Virus record (IMG/VR): IMGVR_UViG_3300034117_002487
Span: 1 to 45,684 of that record
Source of the DNA: a virus
Direction: 5' to 3' (one strand)
DNA length: 45,684 bases
Shown: one piece after another, positions 28,293-36,662 of the stretch
How positions within the stretch are numbered: position 1 is the first letter of the stretch
Layout: each line of letters starts with the position of its first letter
Notes under the pieces: generated by a model
What the model was told of the DNA's origin: nothing
Databases searched by the model: none
What the model saw: the letters and a program-made list of their open reading frames with translations, nothing else
Position numbers and translations under genes: made by a program

Positions 28293-28774
28293 GAGCCATA
28301 ATGGCGGTGAGTGCTGACGGGTTTGTGTGCAGTGGGCCTGATGACAACATGCGTTGGACAGGCAAGGCGGACAAGCGGCTTTTTCGTGAGCAGACCGATG
28401 GATGCGCCATTGGTGCGGGGACAACCACCTGGGAAGCCATGCGGGGTCTCAATCTGCTCGGCCGCACCCTTGTCCGCATAACCCGTGAACCGCGGGACCT
28501 GGCCTCTCCAGACGGGCCGAGTGAAGAGCTCGAAATGACACTCGGAGCCTTCGCCGAGAACTACCCCGACGGATGGCTTATCGGAGGACAGACGATGCTC
28601 CTCTCCGCGATCCAGGACGGTTTCGTCGATTGTGTCGTGCTGTCACACGTCACGGCGGAGCTCGGAGAAGGTGTGAAGGACGAGGTGAGCAGCTTGCTGC
28701 ATTCCTTGGGCTGGACCATGCGCTATTTTCCGATGGGCGACCTCAAGCTGGTGACTTGGAACCGTGGGGCCTGA
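28286..28774 (+). CDS. Dihydrofolate reductase
   Basis: 162 residues from ATG 28286; ATG 28301 is also possible. DHFR pattern: RAIMAVSADGFVCSG (3-17), MRWTGKAD with the Trp loop, GAGTTTWEAM near the NADPH site, and WLIGGQTMLL. It regenerates tetrahydrofolate, needed if the TS-family enzyme oxidises methylene-THF to DHF, a point in favour of a methylase rather than a hydroxymethylase. Coupled to the genes on both sides. Confidence 0.85.
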   Translation: MLRAIMAVSADGFVCSGPDDNMRWTGKADKRLFREQTDGCAIGAGTTTWEAMRGLNLLGRTLVRITREPRDLASPDGPSEELEMTLGAFAENYPDGWLIGGQTMLLSAIQDGFVDCVVLSHVTAELGEGVKDEVSSLLHSLGWTMRYFPMGDLKLVTWNRGA

Positions 28775-29222
28775 GGCTACTCTCTGGTCATGGCTGCGTC
28801 GAGGGTTGAAGCCCCTCGGCCAGCCACATGACGTCCACCGCATAGAGACGTCCACCGAAAGTGGCTATCCCGACGTGGAAGGCTGCATCAACGCCAACAC
28901 CTTTCTGGTTGAGCTCAAGGTGGCTCGAAGCATCCGCAAGAAAGACGGTTCCTTTTCTCTCGATCACTATCATGCAAAACAGGCTTACACCCTCTATCGT
29001 CGCTGGCAAGCGGGCGGTCGGTCCTGGTTGCTGGTGCGGTATCCTGGGTCAGATACTACGGGCAGACACTTCCTTGTGCCCGGTCGAGAAGCCCTTATAG
29101 TCCACGATGAGCGGATGAAATTGACCCTTGGCTTTATGCAGGCAGTTAGCTGGCCTGGCTTCGAAGACGGTCTGGCCAAGGCCGATAAGCTTTGGCAAGG
29201 TATTTCTGGTCCCATTGTTTAA
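28764..29222 (+). CDS. PD-(D/E)XK (VRR-NUC-like) endonuclease
   Basis: 152 residues from GTG 28764, overlapping the DHFR gene by 11 bases. Catalytic core ETSTESGYPDVEG and FLVELKVA (Asp, and Glu-x-Lys) followed by a His/Gln helix (HYHAKQAYTLYRRW). A small nuclease of this type may act as a Holliday-junction or structure-specific nuclease. Its position inside the nucleotide operon is odd for a recombination enzyme; degrading host DNA to feed dNTP pools is another possible role. Confidence 0.75.
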   Translation: MGPEATLWSWLRRGLKPLGQPHDVHRIETSTESGYPDVEGCINANTFLVELKVARSIRKKDGSFSLDHYHAKQAYTLYRRWQAGGRSWLLVRYPGSDTTGRHFLVPGREALIVHDERMKLTLGFMQAVSWPGFEDGLAKADKLWQGISGPIV

Positions 29223-29316
29223 CGGGATAGTGGTCCAATCCGCTAAAATCTTATTTACGTTGGGACGCTTCTCCAGATACCTGGGGCATAGAGCTTGGGA
29301 CACAGAGGGGGTCGCA

Positions 29317-29862
29317 ATGGGGCGGTCTCCCGAGCTCTATGGGGAATATCTGCATATGGAAGAGAAAAAGTCGCCGGGTAAACCGGTGGAGACGTCCGCT
29401 ACACCTCAGCAATTGTTGGATCACTACAATAAGCAGTGTCCTGAATATAATGCTCAAGTTCGAAAAAAGTTCCAAGGCGATGATGAAAAAATTGCAGGGC
29501 TTCTTTTTGAGCCCATTGCCAGTCTGGAAGAAGCGCCCACTCGCGATCAATTGATTGAACGCATCCGGCGCCAGAACCTTCGGCTCGGCCGCACCATCCG
29601 TGAGCGTAGCCACGAGCTTCTTCTCGAAAAGGTCTGTGACGAGACCGGCGAGTTGATCCTCAAAGATGGTTACACCATGGGCCTCACCTACCAACGCATC
29701 CTCGAGATACTGGGATATGAGTTCCCTGAGGCGTCCACTTCTGTCGCCTGCCTGCGTTGGTATAATGTGCACATGAAGGGTGATGCGGTCGATGAAGGTT
29801 TGCCCTTCCCAGACCTGCCACAATACCGCCCCCGATCCTCTGCCAAGAAGAAGGCCGCTTGA
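29317..29862 (+). CDS. Helical protein with FP-x-A-x-T-S domain
   Basis: 181 residues if it starts at ATG 29317 after GAGGGGG; ATG 29356 (GGGGAA) is a second option. Charged helices (residues 25-105), then the recurring module ILEILGYEFPEASTSVACLRWYN (split at about 138-160) and a basic tail ending AKKKAA. Related in this module to 83-703, 1626-2840 and 24459-24737. Leads a short run of small genes before the ribonucleotide reductase genes. Confidence 0.65.
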   Translation: MGRSPELYGEYLHMEEKKSPGKPVETSATPQQLLDHYNKQCPEYNAQVRKKFQGDDEKIAGLLFEPIASLEEAPTRDQLIERIRRQNLRLGRTIRERSHELLLEKVCDETGELILKDGYTMGLTYQRILEILGYEFPEASTSVACLRWYNVHMKGDAVDEGLPFPDLPQYRPRSSAKKKAA

Positions 29863-29927
29863 TATGCGCTGCGTGGGACGGAATGAACAGAACATTTATC
29901 GCCTGCTGATTGAGAAAGACATCATCG

Positions 29928-30083
29928 ATGGATGAAGAGGACGACGAGCCTATCACCTGCGATTGGTGTGGGCACGAGGCAGACGAGGATGAGCTCGACG
30001 AGGAAGACACCTGCAAGGAATGCCGAGACGAGGAAGAGCATCGCCGCCAGCTGCAATCTGACTACTACTTCTGGTGCCGCTAA
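29928..30083 (+). CDS. Small acidic zinc-ribbon protein
   Basis: 51 residues. Two CxxC pairs (CDWC at 11-14, CKEC at 29-32) in an Asp/Glu-rich sequence, ending in an aromatic/Cys tail (DYYFWCR). Likely one zinc ion. It begins inside the end of a possible 23-residue ORF (29864-29935), which I do not count as supported. Function unknown. Confidence 0.55.
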   Translation: MDEEDDEPITCDWCGHEADEDELDEEDTCKECRDEEEHRRQLQSDYYFWCR

Positions 30084-30125
30084 TCCTCAAGCGGCGGTAA
30101 CCCAGACTGACCCGATACGGCATTC

Positions 30126-30155
30126 TGTGCGTTCTTCAACACTAACGCACAGGAG
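30126..30155 (+). promoter_or_regulatory. Hairpin next to the ribosome binding site of nrdB
   Basis: TGTGCGTT (30126-30133) pairs with AACGCACA (30144-30151) around a 10-base loop. AGGAG (30151-30155) begins at the last stem base, 10 bases before the ATG at 30165. Stem formation would restrict ribosome access. Confidence 0.55.
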
Positions 30156-30164
30156 ACCGCCCAT

Positions 30165-31178
30165 ATGGCCGTAGGCCTACTTACCCCGTCCACAGGCTAC
30201 AAGCCTTTTCGTTACCCATGGGCCTACGAGTTTTGGAAGCGCCAGCAGCAAGTGCACTGGCTGCCTGAAGAAGTCCCACTTGGTGAGGATTGCAAAGACT
30301 GGGCGGACAAGCTCACTGCAAGTGAGCGACATTTTCTTACCCACATCTTCCGCTTCTTCACACAGGCGGACGTCGACGTCATGGACAACTATCAAGAGCG
30401 CTATGCTCGGAAGTTTAAGCCCATCGAGGTCAAGATGATGCTGGGGGCCTTCCAGAACATGGAGACCGTCCACGTCGCGGCTTACAGCCACCTGCTTGAC
30501 ACCGTGGGTATGCCTGAGACTACCTACAGCGAGTTCATGGACTACAAGGCCATGAAGGACAAGCACGATTATATGGACCAGTTTGGGATGAAGACCCACG
30601 CTGACGTGCTGACCACTCTTGGTATGTTCGGGGCATTCTCTGAGGGGCTGCAGCTGTTTGCCTCGTTCGCCATGCTGATGAACTTCCCGCGGCACAACAA
30701 GATGAAGGGCATGGGTCAAATCGTCTCGTGGTCGGTCCGGGATGAAAGCCTGCACTGCGAGGGGATCATAAAGCTATTCCATACCTTCGCCCACGAGACT
30801 GGTGCCTATACTGATGAGGTTCGTGAGCGGCTCTGGACGCACTGCGAGCAGGTGGTGCAGATGGAGGATGCCTTCATTGACCTCGCCTTCGAGATGGGAC
30901 CGCAGGAGAACCTGACTGCGGATGACATGAAGCGCTATGTCCGCTTCATTGCAGACTGGCGACTCATGCAGCTCGGGTTCAAGACGGGTGGCTCTGCCTA
31001 TGAAGGGCCCATGTTTGCCACTGACCAGCGCAAGAACCCACTGCCCTGGCTTCAGCCGCTGCTGTCCGGTGTTGAACTGGCTAACTTCTTTGAAACCCGT
31101 GCCACGGAGTATTCAAAGGCCAGCTCGACCGGTGACTGGCAATCCACATGGGCGATGTTTGATAAGAAGGTGAAGTGA
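30165..31178 (+). CDS. nrdB: Ribonucleotide reductase class Ia, beta subunit
   Basis: 337 residues after AGGAGA. Di-iron radical protein: first Asp in FFTQADVDVM, ETVHVAAY giving Glu-x-x-His and the radical Tyr four residues after His, then Glu in SEGLQLFASF and RDESLHCEG with the last Glu and His. All key ligands are present, so class Ia activity with the alpha subunit is expected. The C-terminal Lys-Val-Lys tail is short. Confidence 0.93.
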   Translation: MAVGLLTPSTGYKPFRYPWAYEFWKRQQQVHWLPEEVPLGEDCKDWADKLTASERHFLTHIFRFFTQADVDVMDNYQERYARKFKPIEVKMMLGAFQNMETVHVAAYSHLLDTVGMPETTYSEFMDYKAMKDKHDYMDQFGMKTHADVLTTLGMFGAFSEGLQLFASFAMLMNFPRHNKMKGMGQIVSWSVRDESLHCEGIIKLFHTFAHETGAYTDEVRERLWTHCEQVVQMEDAFIDLAFEMGPQENLTADDMKRYVRFIADWRLMQLGFKTGGSAYEGPMFATDQRKNPLPWLQPLLSGVELANFFETRATEYSKASSTGDWQSTWAMFDKKVK

Positions 31179-33076
31179 TGCAAGACTACTATTACACCCC
31201 ACCAGGGGCCGACGAGCCGACGCGGGATATTGCAATCGATCATGTGCGCAATACTCGGCTGACCGACTTTGGCCGGTCCACCCTGCATGAGCGATACCTT
31301 CTGCCAGATGAAACGCCACAAGAGCTGTTTGCTCGTGTGTCTTGTGCTTATTCGGATGACAGTGCCCACGCACAGCGGCTCTATGATTATATGAGCAAGC
31401 TCTGGTTCATGCCGGCCACTCCAGTCTTGTCGAATGGCGGAACTGTGAAGGGCTTGCCGATCAGTTGCTACCTCAACGAGGTGCCCGATGACCTGGAAGG
31501 CATTGTCGGGACGTGGGTCGAGAATGTGTGGCTTGCTTCCCGTGGTGGTGGGATCGGAACCTACTGGGGCAATGTGCGGTCGATCGGTGAGCCTGTTGGC
31601 GCGGTTGGAAAGACCAGTGGGGGTGTGCCATTCCAGGTGGTGCAAAACTACCTCACGCTGGCTATCAGCCAAGGGTCTCAACGCCGTGGGGCTGCGGCGG
31701 TCTATCTCGATGTGGGGCATCCGGAGATTGAGGAGTTCATGGAGCTTCGCAAGCCCAGTGGGGATTTCAACCGCAAGACTCTTTACCTGCATCACGGAGT
31801 GCTTATCCCTGATGCGTTCATGGAGCGGGTTCGGTCCGGTGGGGATTGGGAGCTTCGCAGCCCGAAGGACGGTAGCGTCCGCAAGGTCGTTTCGGCCCGA
31901 GAGCTGTTTGCTCGGCTCGTGGAGACACGGCTCCAGACGGGTGAGCCCTATCTGGTGTTCACCGACACCGTGAACCGTGCAATGCCGGCCTGGCAGCGGG
32001 ACCTTGGATTGCGGGTTACGACCAGCAACCTGTGCGCCGAGATTACTCTGCCCACTGGGAAGGATCATCTGGGTGAGGACCGCACGGCTGTCTGCTGCTT
32101 GTCGTCGGTGAACCTTGAAACCTGGGACGAGTGGAAAGACCATCCTCAGTTTGTCGAGGACGTCATGCGGTTCCTCGACAATGTGCTGCAGGACTACATC
32201 GACCGAGCCCCTCTCGAGATGCGAAAGGCTGTCTATTCAGCTACCCGTGAACGGTCTGTGGGCCTGGGTGTGATGGGCTTCCACTCGATGCTGCAAAAGC
32301 GTGGGGTTCTTATAGAGTCGGCCATGGCCAAGGCCTTGAACCGCAATATCTTCAAAGAATTGAAGACGCGGGTCGATGCAGCCAGTGAAAAGCTGGCTGT
32401 TGAGAAGGGTCCTTGCCCTGATTGGGTTGACGCCCACCGCGGGGCAACCTTTTCCACAAGCAGCGGTCCGAAGCCACAACGCTTTGCCTGCAAGATGGCT
32501 ATTGCCCCCACAGCATCCATCTCCATTATCTGCGGGGGTGCATCTGCGGGTATTGACCCTATCCCAGCCAATGTCTATACCCACAAGACACTCGACGGGT
32601 CTTTTGTGGTCAAAAATCCATACCTTGAGAAGGTGCTGCAAGTTCGGTTGGCTGATGCCGTCCACGATGAAGATGTGACCAAGGAAGACTTGCTGGAGCA
32701 TACGTGGGATAGCATTCTCGAGCATGGCGGCTCGGTGCAGCACCTCGGTTTCCTGTCCGAGCATGAGCGAGCCATGTTCAAGACGAGCTTTGAGCTCGAT
32801 CAGCGATGGCTGCTTGACTTTGCGGCAGACCGAGCGGCACACGTTTGCCAGTCACAGAGCCTCAACCTGTTCATCCCCGCAGATGTTGACAAGTGGGACT
32901 TGCTGATGCTCCACTGGAAGGCCTGGGAGATGGGCATCAAGTCTCTTTACTATCTCCGCTCGATGAGCTTGCAGCGTGCAGCACATGCTGGCGGAGTGGA
33001 AGCGGACAACACCCCGGAGAGGCCAGTGCTGCAGGTAGTGCCCACTGATTATGAGGAGTGTCTCGCCTGCCAATAA
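31178..33076 (+). CDS. nrdA: Ribonucleotide reductase class Ia, alpha subunit
   Basis: 632 residues from ATG 31178, one base overlapping the beta stop. Active-site Cys in PISCYLNEV, thiyl radical Cys in SNLCAEITLP, third Cys in CCLSSVNL, radical-transfer Tyr pair in KSLYYLRSMSL, and C-terminal redox pair CLAC. The N-terminus is short with no ATP-cone, so the overall on/off allosteric site is missing, as in many phage enzymes, which allows unrestrained dNTP synthesis. Works with the adjacent beta subunit to supply deoxynucleotides. Confidence 0.95.
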   Translation: MQDYYYTPPGADEPTRDIAIDHVRNTRLTDFGRSTLHERYLLPDETPQELFARVSCAYSDDSAHAQRLYDYMSKLWFMPATPVLSNGGTVKGLPISCYLNEVPDDLEGIVGTWVENVWLASRGGGIGTYWGNVRSIGEPVGAVGKTSGGVPFQVVQNYLTLAISQGSQRRGAAAVYLDVGHPEIEEFMELRKPSGDFNRKTLYLHHGVLIPDAFMERVRSGGDWELRSPKDGSVRKVVSARELFARLVETRLQTGEPYLVFTDTVNRAMPAWQRDLGLRVTTSNLCAEITLPTGKDHLGEDRTAVCCLSSVNLETWDEWKDHPQFVEDVMRFLDNVLQDYIDRAPLEMRKAVYSATRERSVGLGVMGFHSMLQKRGVLIESAMAKALNRNIFKELKTRVDAASEKLAVEKGPCPDWVDAHRGATFSTSSGPKPQRFACKMAIAPTASISIICGGASAGIDPIPANVYTHKTLDGSFVVKNPYLEKVLQVRLADAVHDEDVTKEDLLEHTWDSILEHGGSVQHLGFLSEHERAMFKTSFELDQRWLLDFAADRAAHVCQSQSLNLFIPADVDKWDLLMLHWKAWEMGIKSLYYLRSMSLQRAAHAGGVEADNTPERPVLQVVPTDYEECLACQ

Positions 33077-33105
33077 ACCTTCGGTTAATAATGGGACGAC
33101 GATTG

Positions 33106-33145
33106 GGGCGTCTGGAGCAGAAAGGCTTCAGACGCCCTATTTGTT
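33106..33145 (+). terminator. Terminator after the RNR genes
   Basis: Stem GGGCGTCTGGAGC (33106-33118) with GGCTTCAGACGCCC-type partner (33124-33137), one G-U, followed by TATTTGTTT. Clear U-rich tail. It leads straight into AAGGAG of the next gene. Confidence 0.8.
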
Positions 33146-33161
33146 TGAAGGAGACGGGAGC

Positions 33162-33743
33162 ATGCGGTGTAAAGTAGGATACTGGCGGACAGGCTTGGCT
33201 GTTCAGGTTGATGAAGAGGCCCGGGAGTGGCTTCAAGGGCAGGGGCGGGCATTGTGCGCCCAGGTCATGGTTGATCGCCGTGTCTTGCTCGTTGGCTGTT
33301 CTCGTGGAGCCGCACTGTCTCGGCTGTCCCATACGCCAGCCTCTCATGCCTGCCGCGATATGCACTCGCAGGGGGAGGTGCTTCCTCCCTATTTGGAGTT
33401 TCTCGCAGGTCCGGGCTTTGAGTTGCCGCGCTTCGAGCTGCGTGAGCTTGAGGTCAACTACGATTATGCTATGGACGGGCTGCTTACCGAGCCTCTCGGG
33501 CCGGATTTCACTCTGCCTTGGCCGAGCCGCCGGCACCGAGATAACCGCATGAGCGCGGAAGAGCTGCGGCATCAGTGCTATCTGCGCATCAAAGCGCACA
33601 TGCTCGTCGGTGGTCATGGAATGTTCGATGAAGTGGGCGTGCCCAAAGAGGTTGTGCGCCTCATGGCCCCTGGAGGTTATCCATTGGCACTGGAAAAAGC
33701 TCGCAAGGAAGTTGATGCAATCCTGGCCCGGAAGCCCGCATGA
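33162..33743 (+). CDS. Hypothetical protein
   Basis: 193 residues from ATG 33162 after AAGGAGA. An N-terminal beta-rich part (VGYWRTGLAVQVDEEA; RALCAQVMVDRRVLLVGCSRG) and a helical C-terminus. Not recognised. Residues about 110-135 contain many aromatic and acidic residues (YLEFLAGPGFELPRFELREL). Confidence 0.6.
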   Translation: MRCKVGYWRTGLAVQVDEEAREWLQGQGRALCAQVMVDRRVLLVGCSRGAALSRLSHTPASHACRDMHSQGEVLPPYLEFLAGPGFELPRFELRELEVNYDYAMDGLLTEPLGPDFTLPWPSRRHRDNRMSAEELRHQCYLRIKAHMLVGGHGMFDEVGVPKEVVRLMAPGGYPLALEKARKEVDAILARKPA

Positions 33744-34051
33744 AGTTCTTTGCCATTCAGTCGGTCAAAGAGCCGACCAAGTTCTTGCCGGGCTATGAAG
33801 GCCGAGGGCATACTTGGCATGAGCCCACCCACTGGTGGATCATCAATCCGCGGCTCTTTAGGTCTCAAGCATGTGCCGCGCGGGCTCTAAGCTTCTGGCT
33901 CAAGGGTCGCTGGGGTCGGCTTACGACCGCTGATTGGGAGACCGGCTATAAGGACAATGGCAATTTGCGGCCTTCACCTGCACCGGAAAGAAAGCGGGAA
34001 GACTTTCAGATTGTGGAAGTTACCCTCGCCATCTCCCCGCCCACATTGTAA
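33740..34051 (+). CDS. Hypothetical protein, last plus-strand gene
   Basis: 103 residues, 4-base overlap with the upstream gene. Contains GRGHTWHEPTHWWI and a Trp/Arg stretch (LSFWLKGRWGRLTTADW). Unrecognised. Its last 32 bases overlap the end of the A1-like gene on the other strand, so transcription converges here without a visible terminator. Confidence 0.55.
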   Translation: MKFFAIQSVKEPTKFLPGYEGRGHTWHEPTHWWIINPRLFRSQACAARALSFWLKGRWGRLTTADWETGYKDNGNLRPSPAPERKREDFQIVEVTLAISPPTL

Positions 34052-35573
34052 TCATTGTCCGCGTGCCTTCGGGATAATGGATGACGTGGCTGTGTGACCA
34101 AGAAGACGGCCCGCGGTTATAGCCGAGGCGCATCTGACTTGAAGTGCCGGCCACGTATACCCCAAGCATGATGCTTGCACTGTGCATATGCCCGACGGTT
34201 ACCCGGCGGCCAAGTCGGGCAAATGCTCGAGCATTACCCCGGGCACCGTTCGGTCCGAGATGCCCGTGCATACCGACTTCAATGCCTCCGTCTGCATGCT
34301 TTGCGACTACCAGGCTTTCATCGTCATGCAGGAACTTGAGTCGGGCTGCTCGCAGGAAGTCCTGCTCATTTATCACGCCATAGCGTGCGCAGGCCCAGGC
34401 AAAAATGTCTTGCTCGCCCTTAAGCAATGCGAGCCAGGCTTCGTGGTAGAACTCAGCGTTGACCGGGTCTTTCCGCCAGTCTGTCTCCTTGAGCCACCTG
34501 GCCATGGCCTCGTGGTGGTTCGATGGGGCAACGTAAGTGGTCGTCCAATACCGCGAGGCTTCGCGCAGCATGAAGTCCATAGCTTCGCAGGTTTCGTCTT
34601 TGACGCTTTCCTGGCCTGCCTTCCACTTCTGGAACCCGAGCAGCGGGTCCTTGGCATCATGGTGATTGCGGGATCGGAAGTCGATGACGTCGTGGAGAAC
34701 CTGGATACGCGGCCGAAGAACGTCCAGCATACCACCCTCGCCCCAAGCTAGCACTCGGACAATCGGATCGGACACGCGGACATGCACATCGCCCCAGCTT
34801 ACACATTCAATTGCATGGCCATCGGTCACAACGCCATTCTGGGCCTTGAGATGCAGGTCGCGGATGGAGCCGTCCACTGCAGCTTCGAGCTGCCGGATGA
34901 ACCAGCTGCCATCACCGCAGACTTCAACAAGCACGGCACCATATCCATGATAGCGCTCGGCTTTGAGCCCCGCTTTCTTCTGAATGTAATTGCGCTGGGT
35001 AACCGTGCCGGTTGTATAGTTGAGCTTTGCTGCTTCACCATCGAGACTGGCCACTGAGGCCATAGCATGTTGAGCATGCGGGATGATATTGCTATCTCGC
35101 CCGTGATAGCTTTCAAGGTTCGAAAGTGGGTCTGGCGCAGTGGGGATGATATTAAGCTCACCAGCCCACACAAGACCTGGAGCAAGCTGGACTGTCTCGT
35201 CCACGATGAACTCGGTCAACTGTGGGTCATACCAGAGGTCGTCATGGCGGTCTCGCCAGCTGTCTGTGCCGCGCTTGACGGACTTGCTGCCGTATGCGCC
35301 CTTATTGTAACTGAAAGTGCCCACCATGAGCTCGGCGTCATAATGCTCAGCCATGGCCATAACATTCAGCCACACCGTCTCATGCACGTGGGTATTGTTC
35401 TGTGCAGAGGTAAAAAGGTAGCGCTTGACCTCGCCATCGGCCGGAAGCTCTCGGTGCTCTCTGTCCCTCTCGCCGATGCGCCCTTTTACGACGATTGGAG
35501 CTTCCGTAGAAGCCTCGGAAGTTGAAAGGCTCGGGACTTTCTGCCCCGAGCCTTCGATGTCTTTATGGACCAT
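34020..35573 (-). CDS. T5 A1-like protein, metallophosphoesterase-type
   Basis: 517 residues. The core YLFTSAQNNTHVHETVWLN, GTFSYNKGAYG and the phosphoesterase-type sequence (SWGDVHV, SNHHEAMARWL, GMHGHLGPNGARGN, GHMHS) match the phage T5 A1 family, which in T5 is needed for host DNA breakdown and full DNA entry. The four His/Asp blocks suit a calcineurin-like metal site. In T5 A1 is a pre-early gene; here it lies next to the holins at the end of a late, minus-strand block, which may mean late expression or a different role. The start follows the holin stop by about 10 bases. Confidence 0.8.
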   Translation of the reverse strand: MVHKDIEGSGQKVPSLSTSEASTEAPIVVKGRIGERDREHRELPADGEVKRYLFTSAQNNTHVHETVWLNVMAMAEHYDAELMVGTFSYNKGAYGSKSVKRGTDSWRDRHDDLWYDPQLTEFIVDETVQLAPGLVWAGELNIIPTAPDPLSNLESYHGRDSNIIPHAQHAMASVASLDGEAAKLNYTTGTVTQRNYIQKKAGLKAERYHGYGAVLVEVCGDGSWFIRQLEAAVDGSIRDLHLKAQNGVVTDGHAIECVSWGDVHVRVSDPIVRVLAWGEGGMLDVLRPRIQVLHDVIDFRSRNHHDAKDPLLGFQKWKAGQESVKDETCEAMDFMLREASRYWTTTYVAPSNHHEAMARWLKETDWRKDPVNAEFYHEAWLALLKGEQDIFAWACARYGVINEQDFLRAARLKFLHDDESLVVAKHADGGIEVGMHGHLGPNGARGNARAFARLGRRVTVGHMHSASIMLGVYVAGTSSQMRLGYNRGPSSWSHSHVIHYPEGTRTMITMWAGRWRG

Positions 35574-35582
35574 TCTATTCTC

Positions 35583-35987
35583 TCAGCCCCGGTTGTCTTC
35601 GCCGGGCTTATTATCGTCCGACTTACTGGTGAAATCTTTCACGGCTGAAAGGCCAGGTGTTACAGTAGCCCACAGATCCTTGAAAGTGTCAATAGGGTTT
35701 TCGCGGAACTTCTTGCTTGCGTTGAACAGACCCACCACGAAGTTTTCTGCAATGACTGCCGCGCAGCCCGTCCAGAATACCCGCCAGTCGCTGCTGGCAA
35801 ACATGTCATAAGCAATCGTTGCTCCAAGACCGCCAAAAATGCAGCCGAGCACAAGAGCCTTGGCAGAACGACGAGTGCCGTCCACAATGGAACGGAAGAG
35901 CGTAAGCACGCTGCCAGCCAGGAAGACCCAGAGGGTGTTGATGACCTCCCGCGGGAGGTCAGTAAGCTGGTTGGTAAGCCAGTTCAC
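35583..35987 (-). CDS. Holin-like membrane protein
   Basis: 134 residues. About three hydrophobic segments (residues 14-32, 44-62, 70-92) and a charged, Asp/Lys-rich C-terminus, the topology of class I holins such as the LydA/phage_holin_3 type. Placed at the end of the lysis group. It would form membrane holes to release the endolysin. Starts with a 4-base overlap to the next gene upstream. Confidence 0.7.
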   Translation of the reverse strand: MNWLTNQLTDLPREVINTLWVFLAGSVLTLFRSIVDGTRRSAKALVLGCIFGGLGATIAYDMFASSDWRVFWTGCAAVIAENFVVGLFNASKKFRENPIDTFKDLWATVTPGLSAVKDFTSKSDDNKPGEDNRG

Positions 35988-36301
35988 GTTGCGACTCCGT
36001 TCTTTTTATCTGCCCACCTTCCTACCACCACGTGAGCTGCGGCGAATAGGAGCGAAGAGCTCGTCGATGCTGCGAGCGCGAATAGCCCGGATTGCCCACT
36101 GTCGCATGCCGCTGCGTCGAGCAGGGCGGTGGCGTGAAAGGCCGAAGCCATGGTTGATCCACATACCCACACGTAAGCCAGAGCAATCGGATCACCGTCG
36201 GCCAGTTGCTGTCGAGTATAGCAGAACCGGTGGCCACACCCTACGGCAATGATGCCGGTCAAGGAGGCCGCAAAGGCTGCAAGAATTGCCAGGAGTTCCA
36301 T
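35984..36301 (-). CDS. Small membrane protein, possible antiholin or second holin
   Basis: 105 residues with hydrophobic stretches at 4-24, 40-62 and 70-92 and a short basic end. No enzyme motif. Coupled to the holin gene by a 4-base overlap, so it may regulate holin timing. Contains several Cys. Confidence 0.6.
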   Translation of the reverse strand: MELLAILAAFAASLTGIIAVGCGHRFCYTRQQLADGDPIALAYVWVCGSTMASAFHATALLDAAACDSGQSGLFALAASTSSSLLFAAAHVVVGRWADKKNGVAT

Positions 36302-36311
36302 CAGTCATTCC

Positions 36312-36662
36312 TCAGAAAATGCGGCGCCACCAGGGCTTTGTGCGACGTTCAGCTTCAGCTTGCGCAGCTCGCTGTTGTCGATAGCACTCATCATAAATGC
36401 CAAGGACCACCTCACGATCTACATTTGATCGCTCAAGTTGGCCTGTTTGCCGAACACCAAAATTGATCCACGCACCTGCAGTATCGTCCTCAGGACCCGT
36501 TGCGCTCGGCGTCGGTTGCCGCAGGGCTGGATGCACCAGCCGTGGGCAGTCCAGGGCAGTCATTGGCACGCTGATATGTGTCGTGCATGCAGAGAGCATT
36601 GCGGCCAGCAGCGTCAAGCTGAGCCCCGACGCTATTGCGCGAGCCTTCGGTTTGGTAAACAT
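36312..36662 (-). CDS. Outer-membrane spanin lipoprotein (Rz1-like)
   Basis: 116 residues with signal peptide and lipobox LSAC (Cys at about 26). The mature part has Pro-rich PALRQPTPSATGP and ends in aromatic/basic residues (TKPWWRRIF). It overlaps the inner-membrane spanin gene out of frame at 36490-36662, the classic Rz/Rz1 arrangement. It would join the inner-membrane partner to fuse membranes in the last step of lysis. Confidence 0.75.
   Translation of the reverse strand: MFTKPKARAIASGLSLTLLAAMLSACTTHISVPMTALDCPRLVHPALRQPTPSATGPEDDTAGAWINFGVRQTGQLERSNVDREVVLGIYDECYRQQRAAQAEAERRTKPWWRRIF

Noticed and set aside
29257-29290. TTTACG followed by a possible -10 box
   Set aside because: No acceptable -10 at 17 bases; TAAAAT at 29245 has no matching -35 at a proper distance.
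29864-29935. Tiny 23-residue ORF upstream of the zinc-ribbon gene
   Set aside because: Too short and without a clear ribosome binding site to call as a gene, though its stop overlaps the next start.
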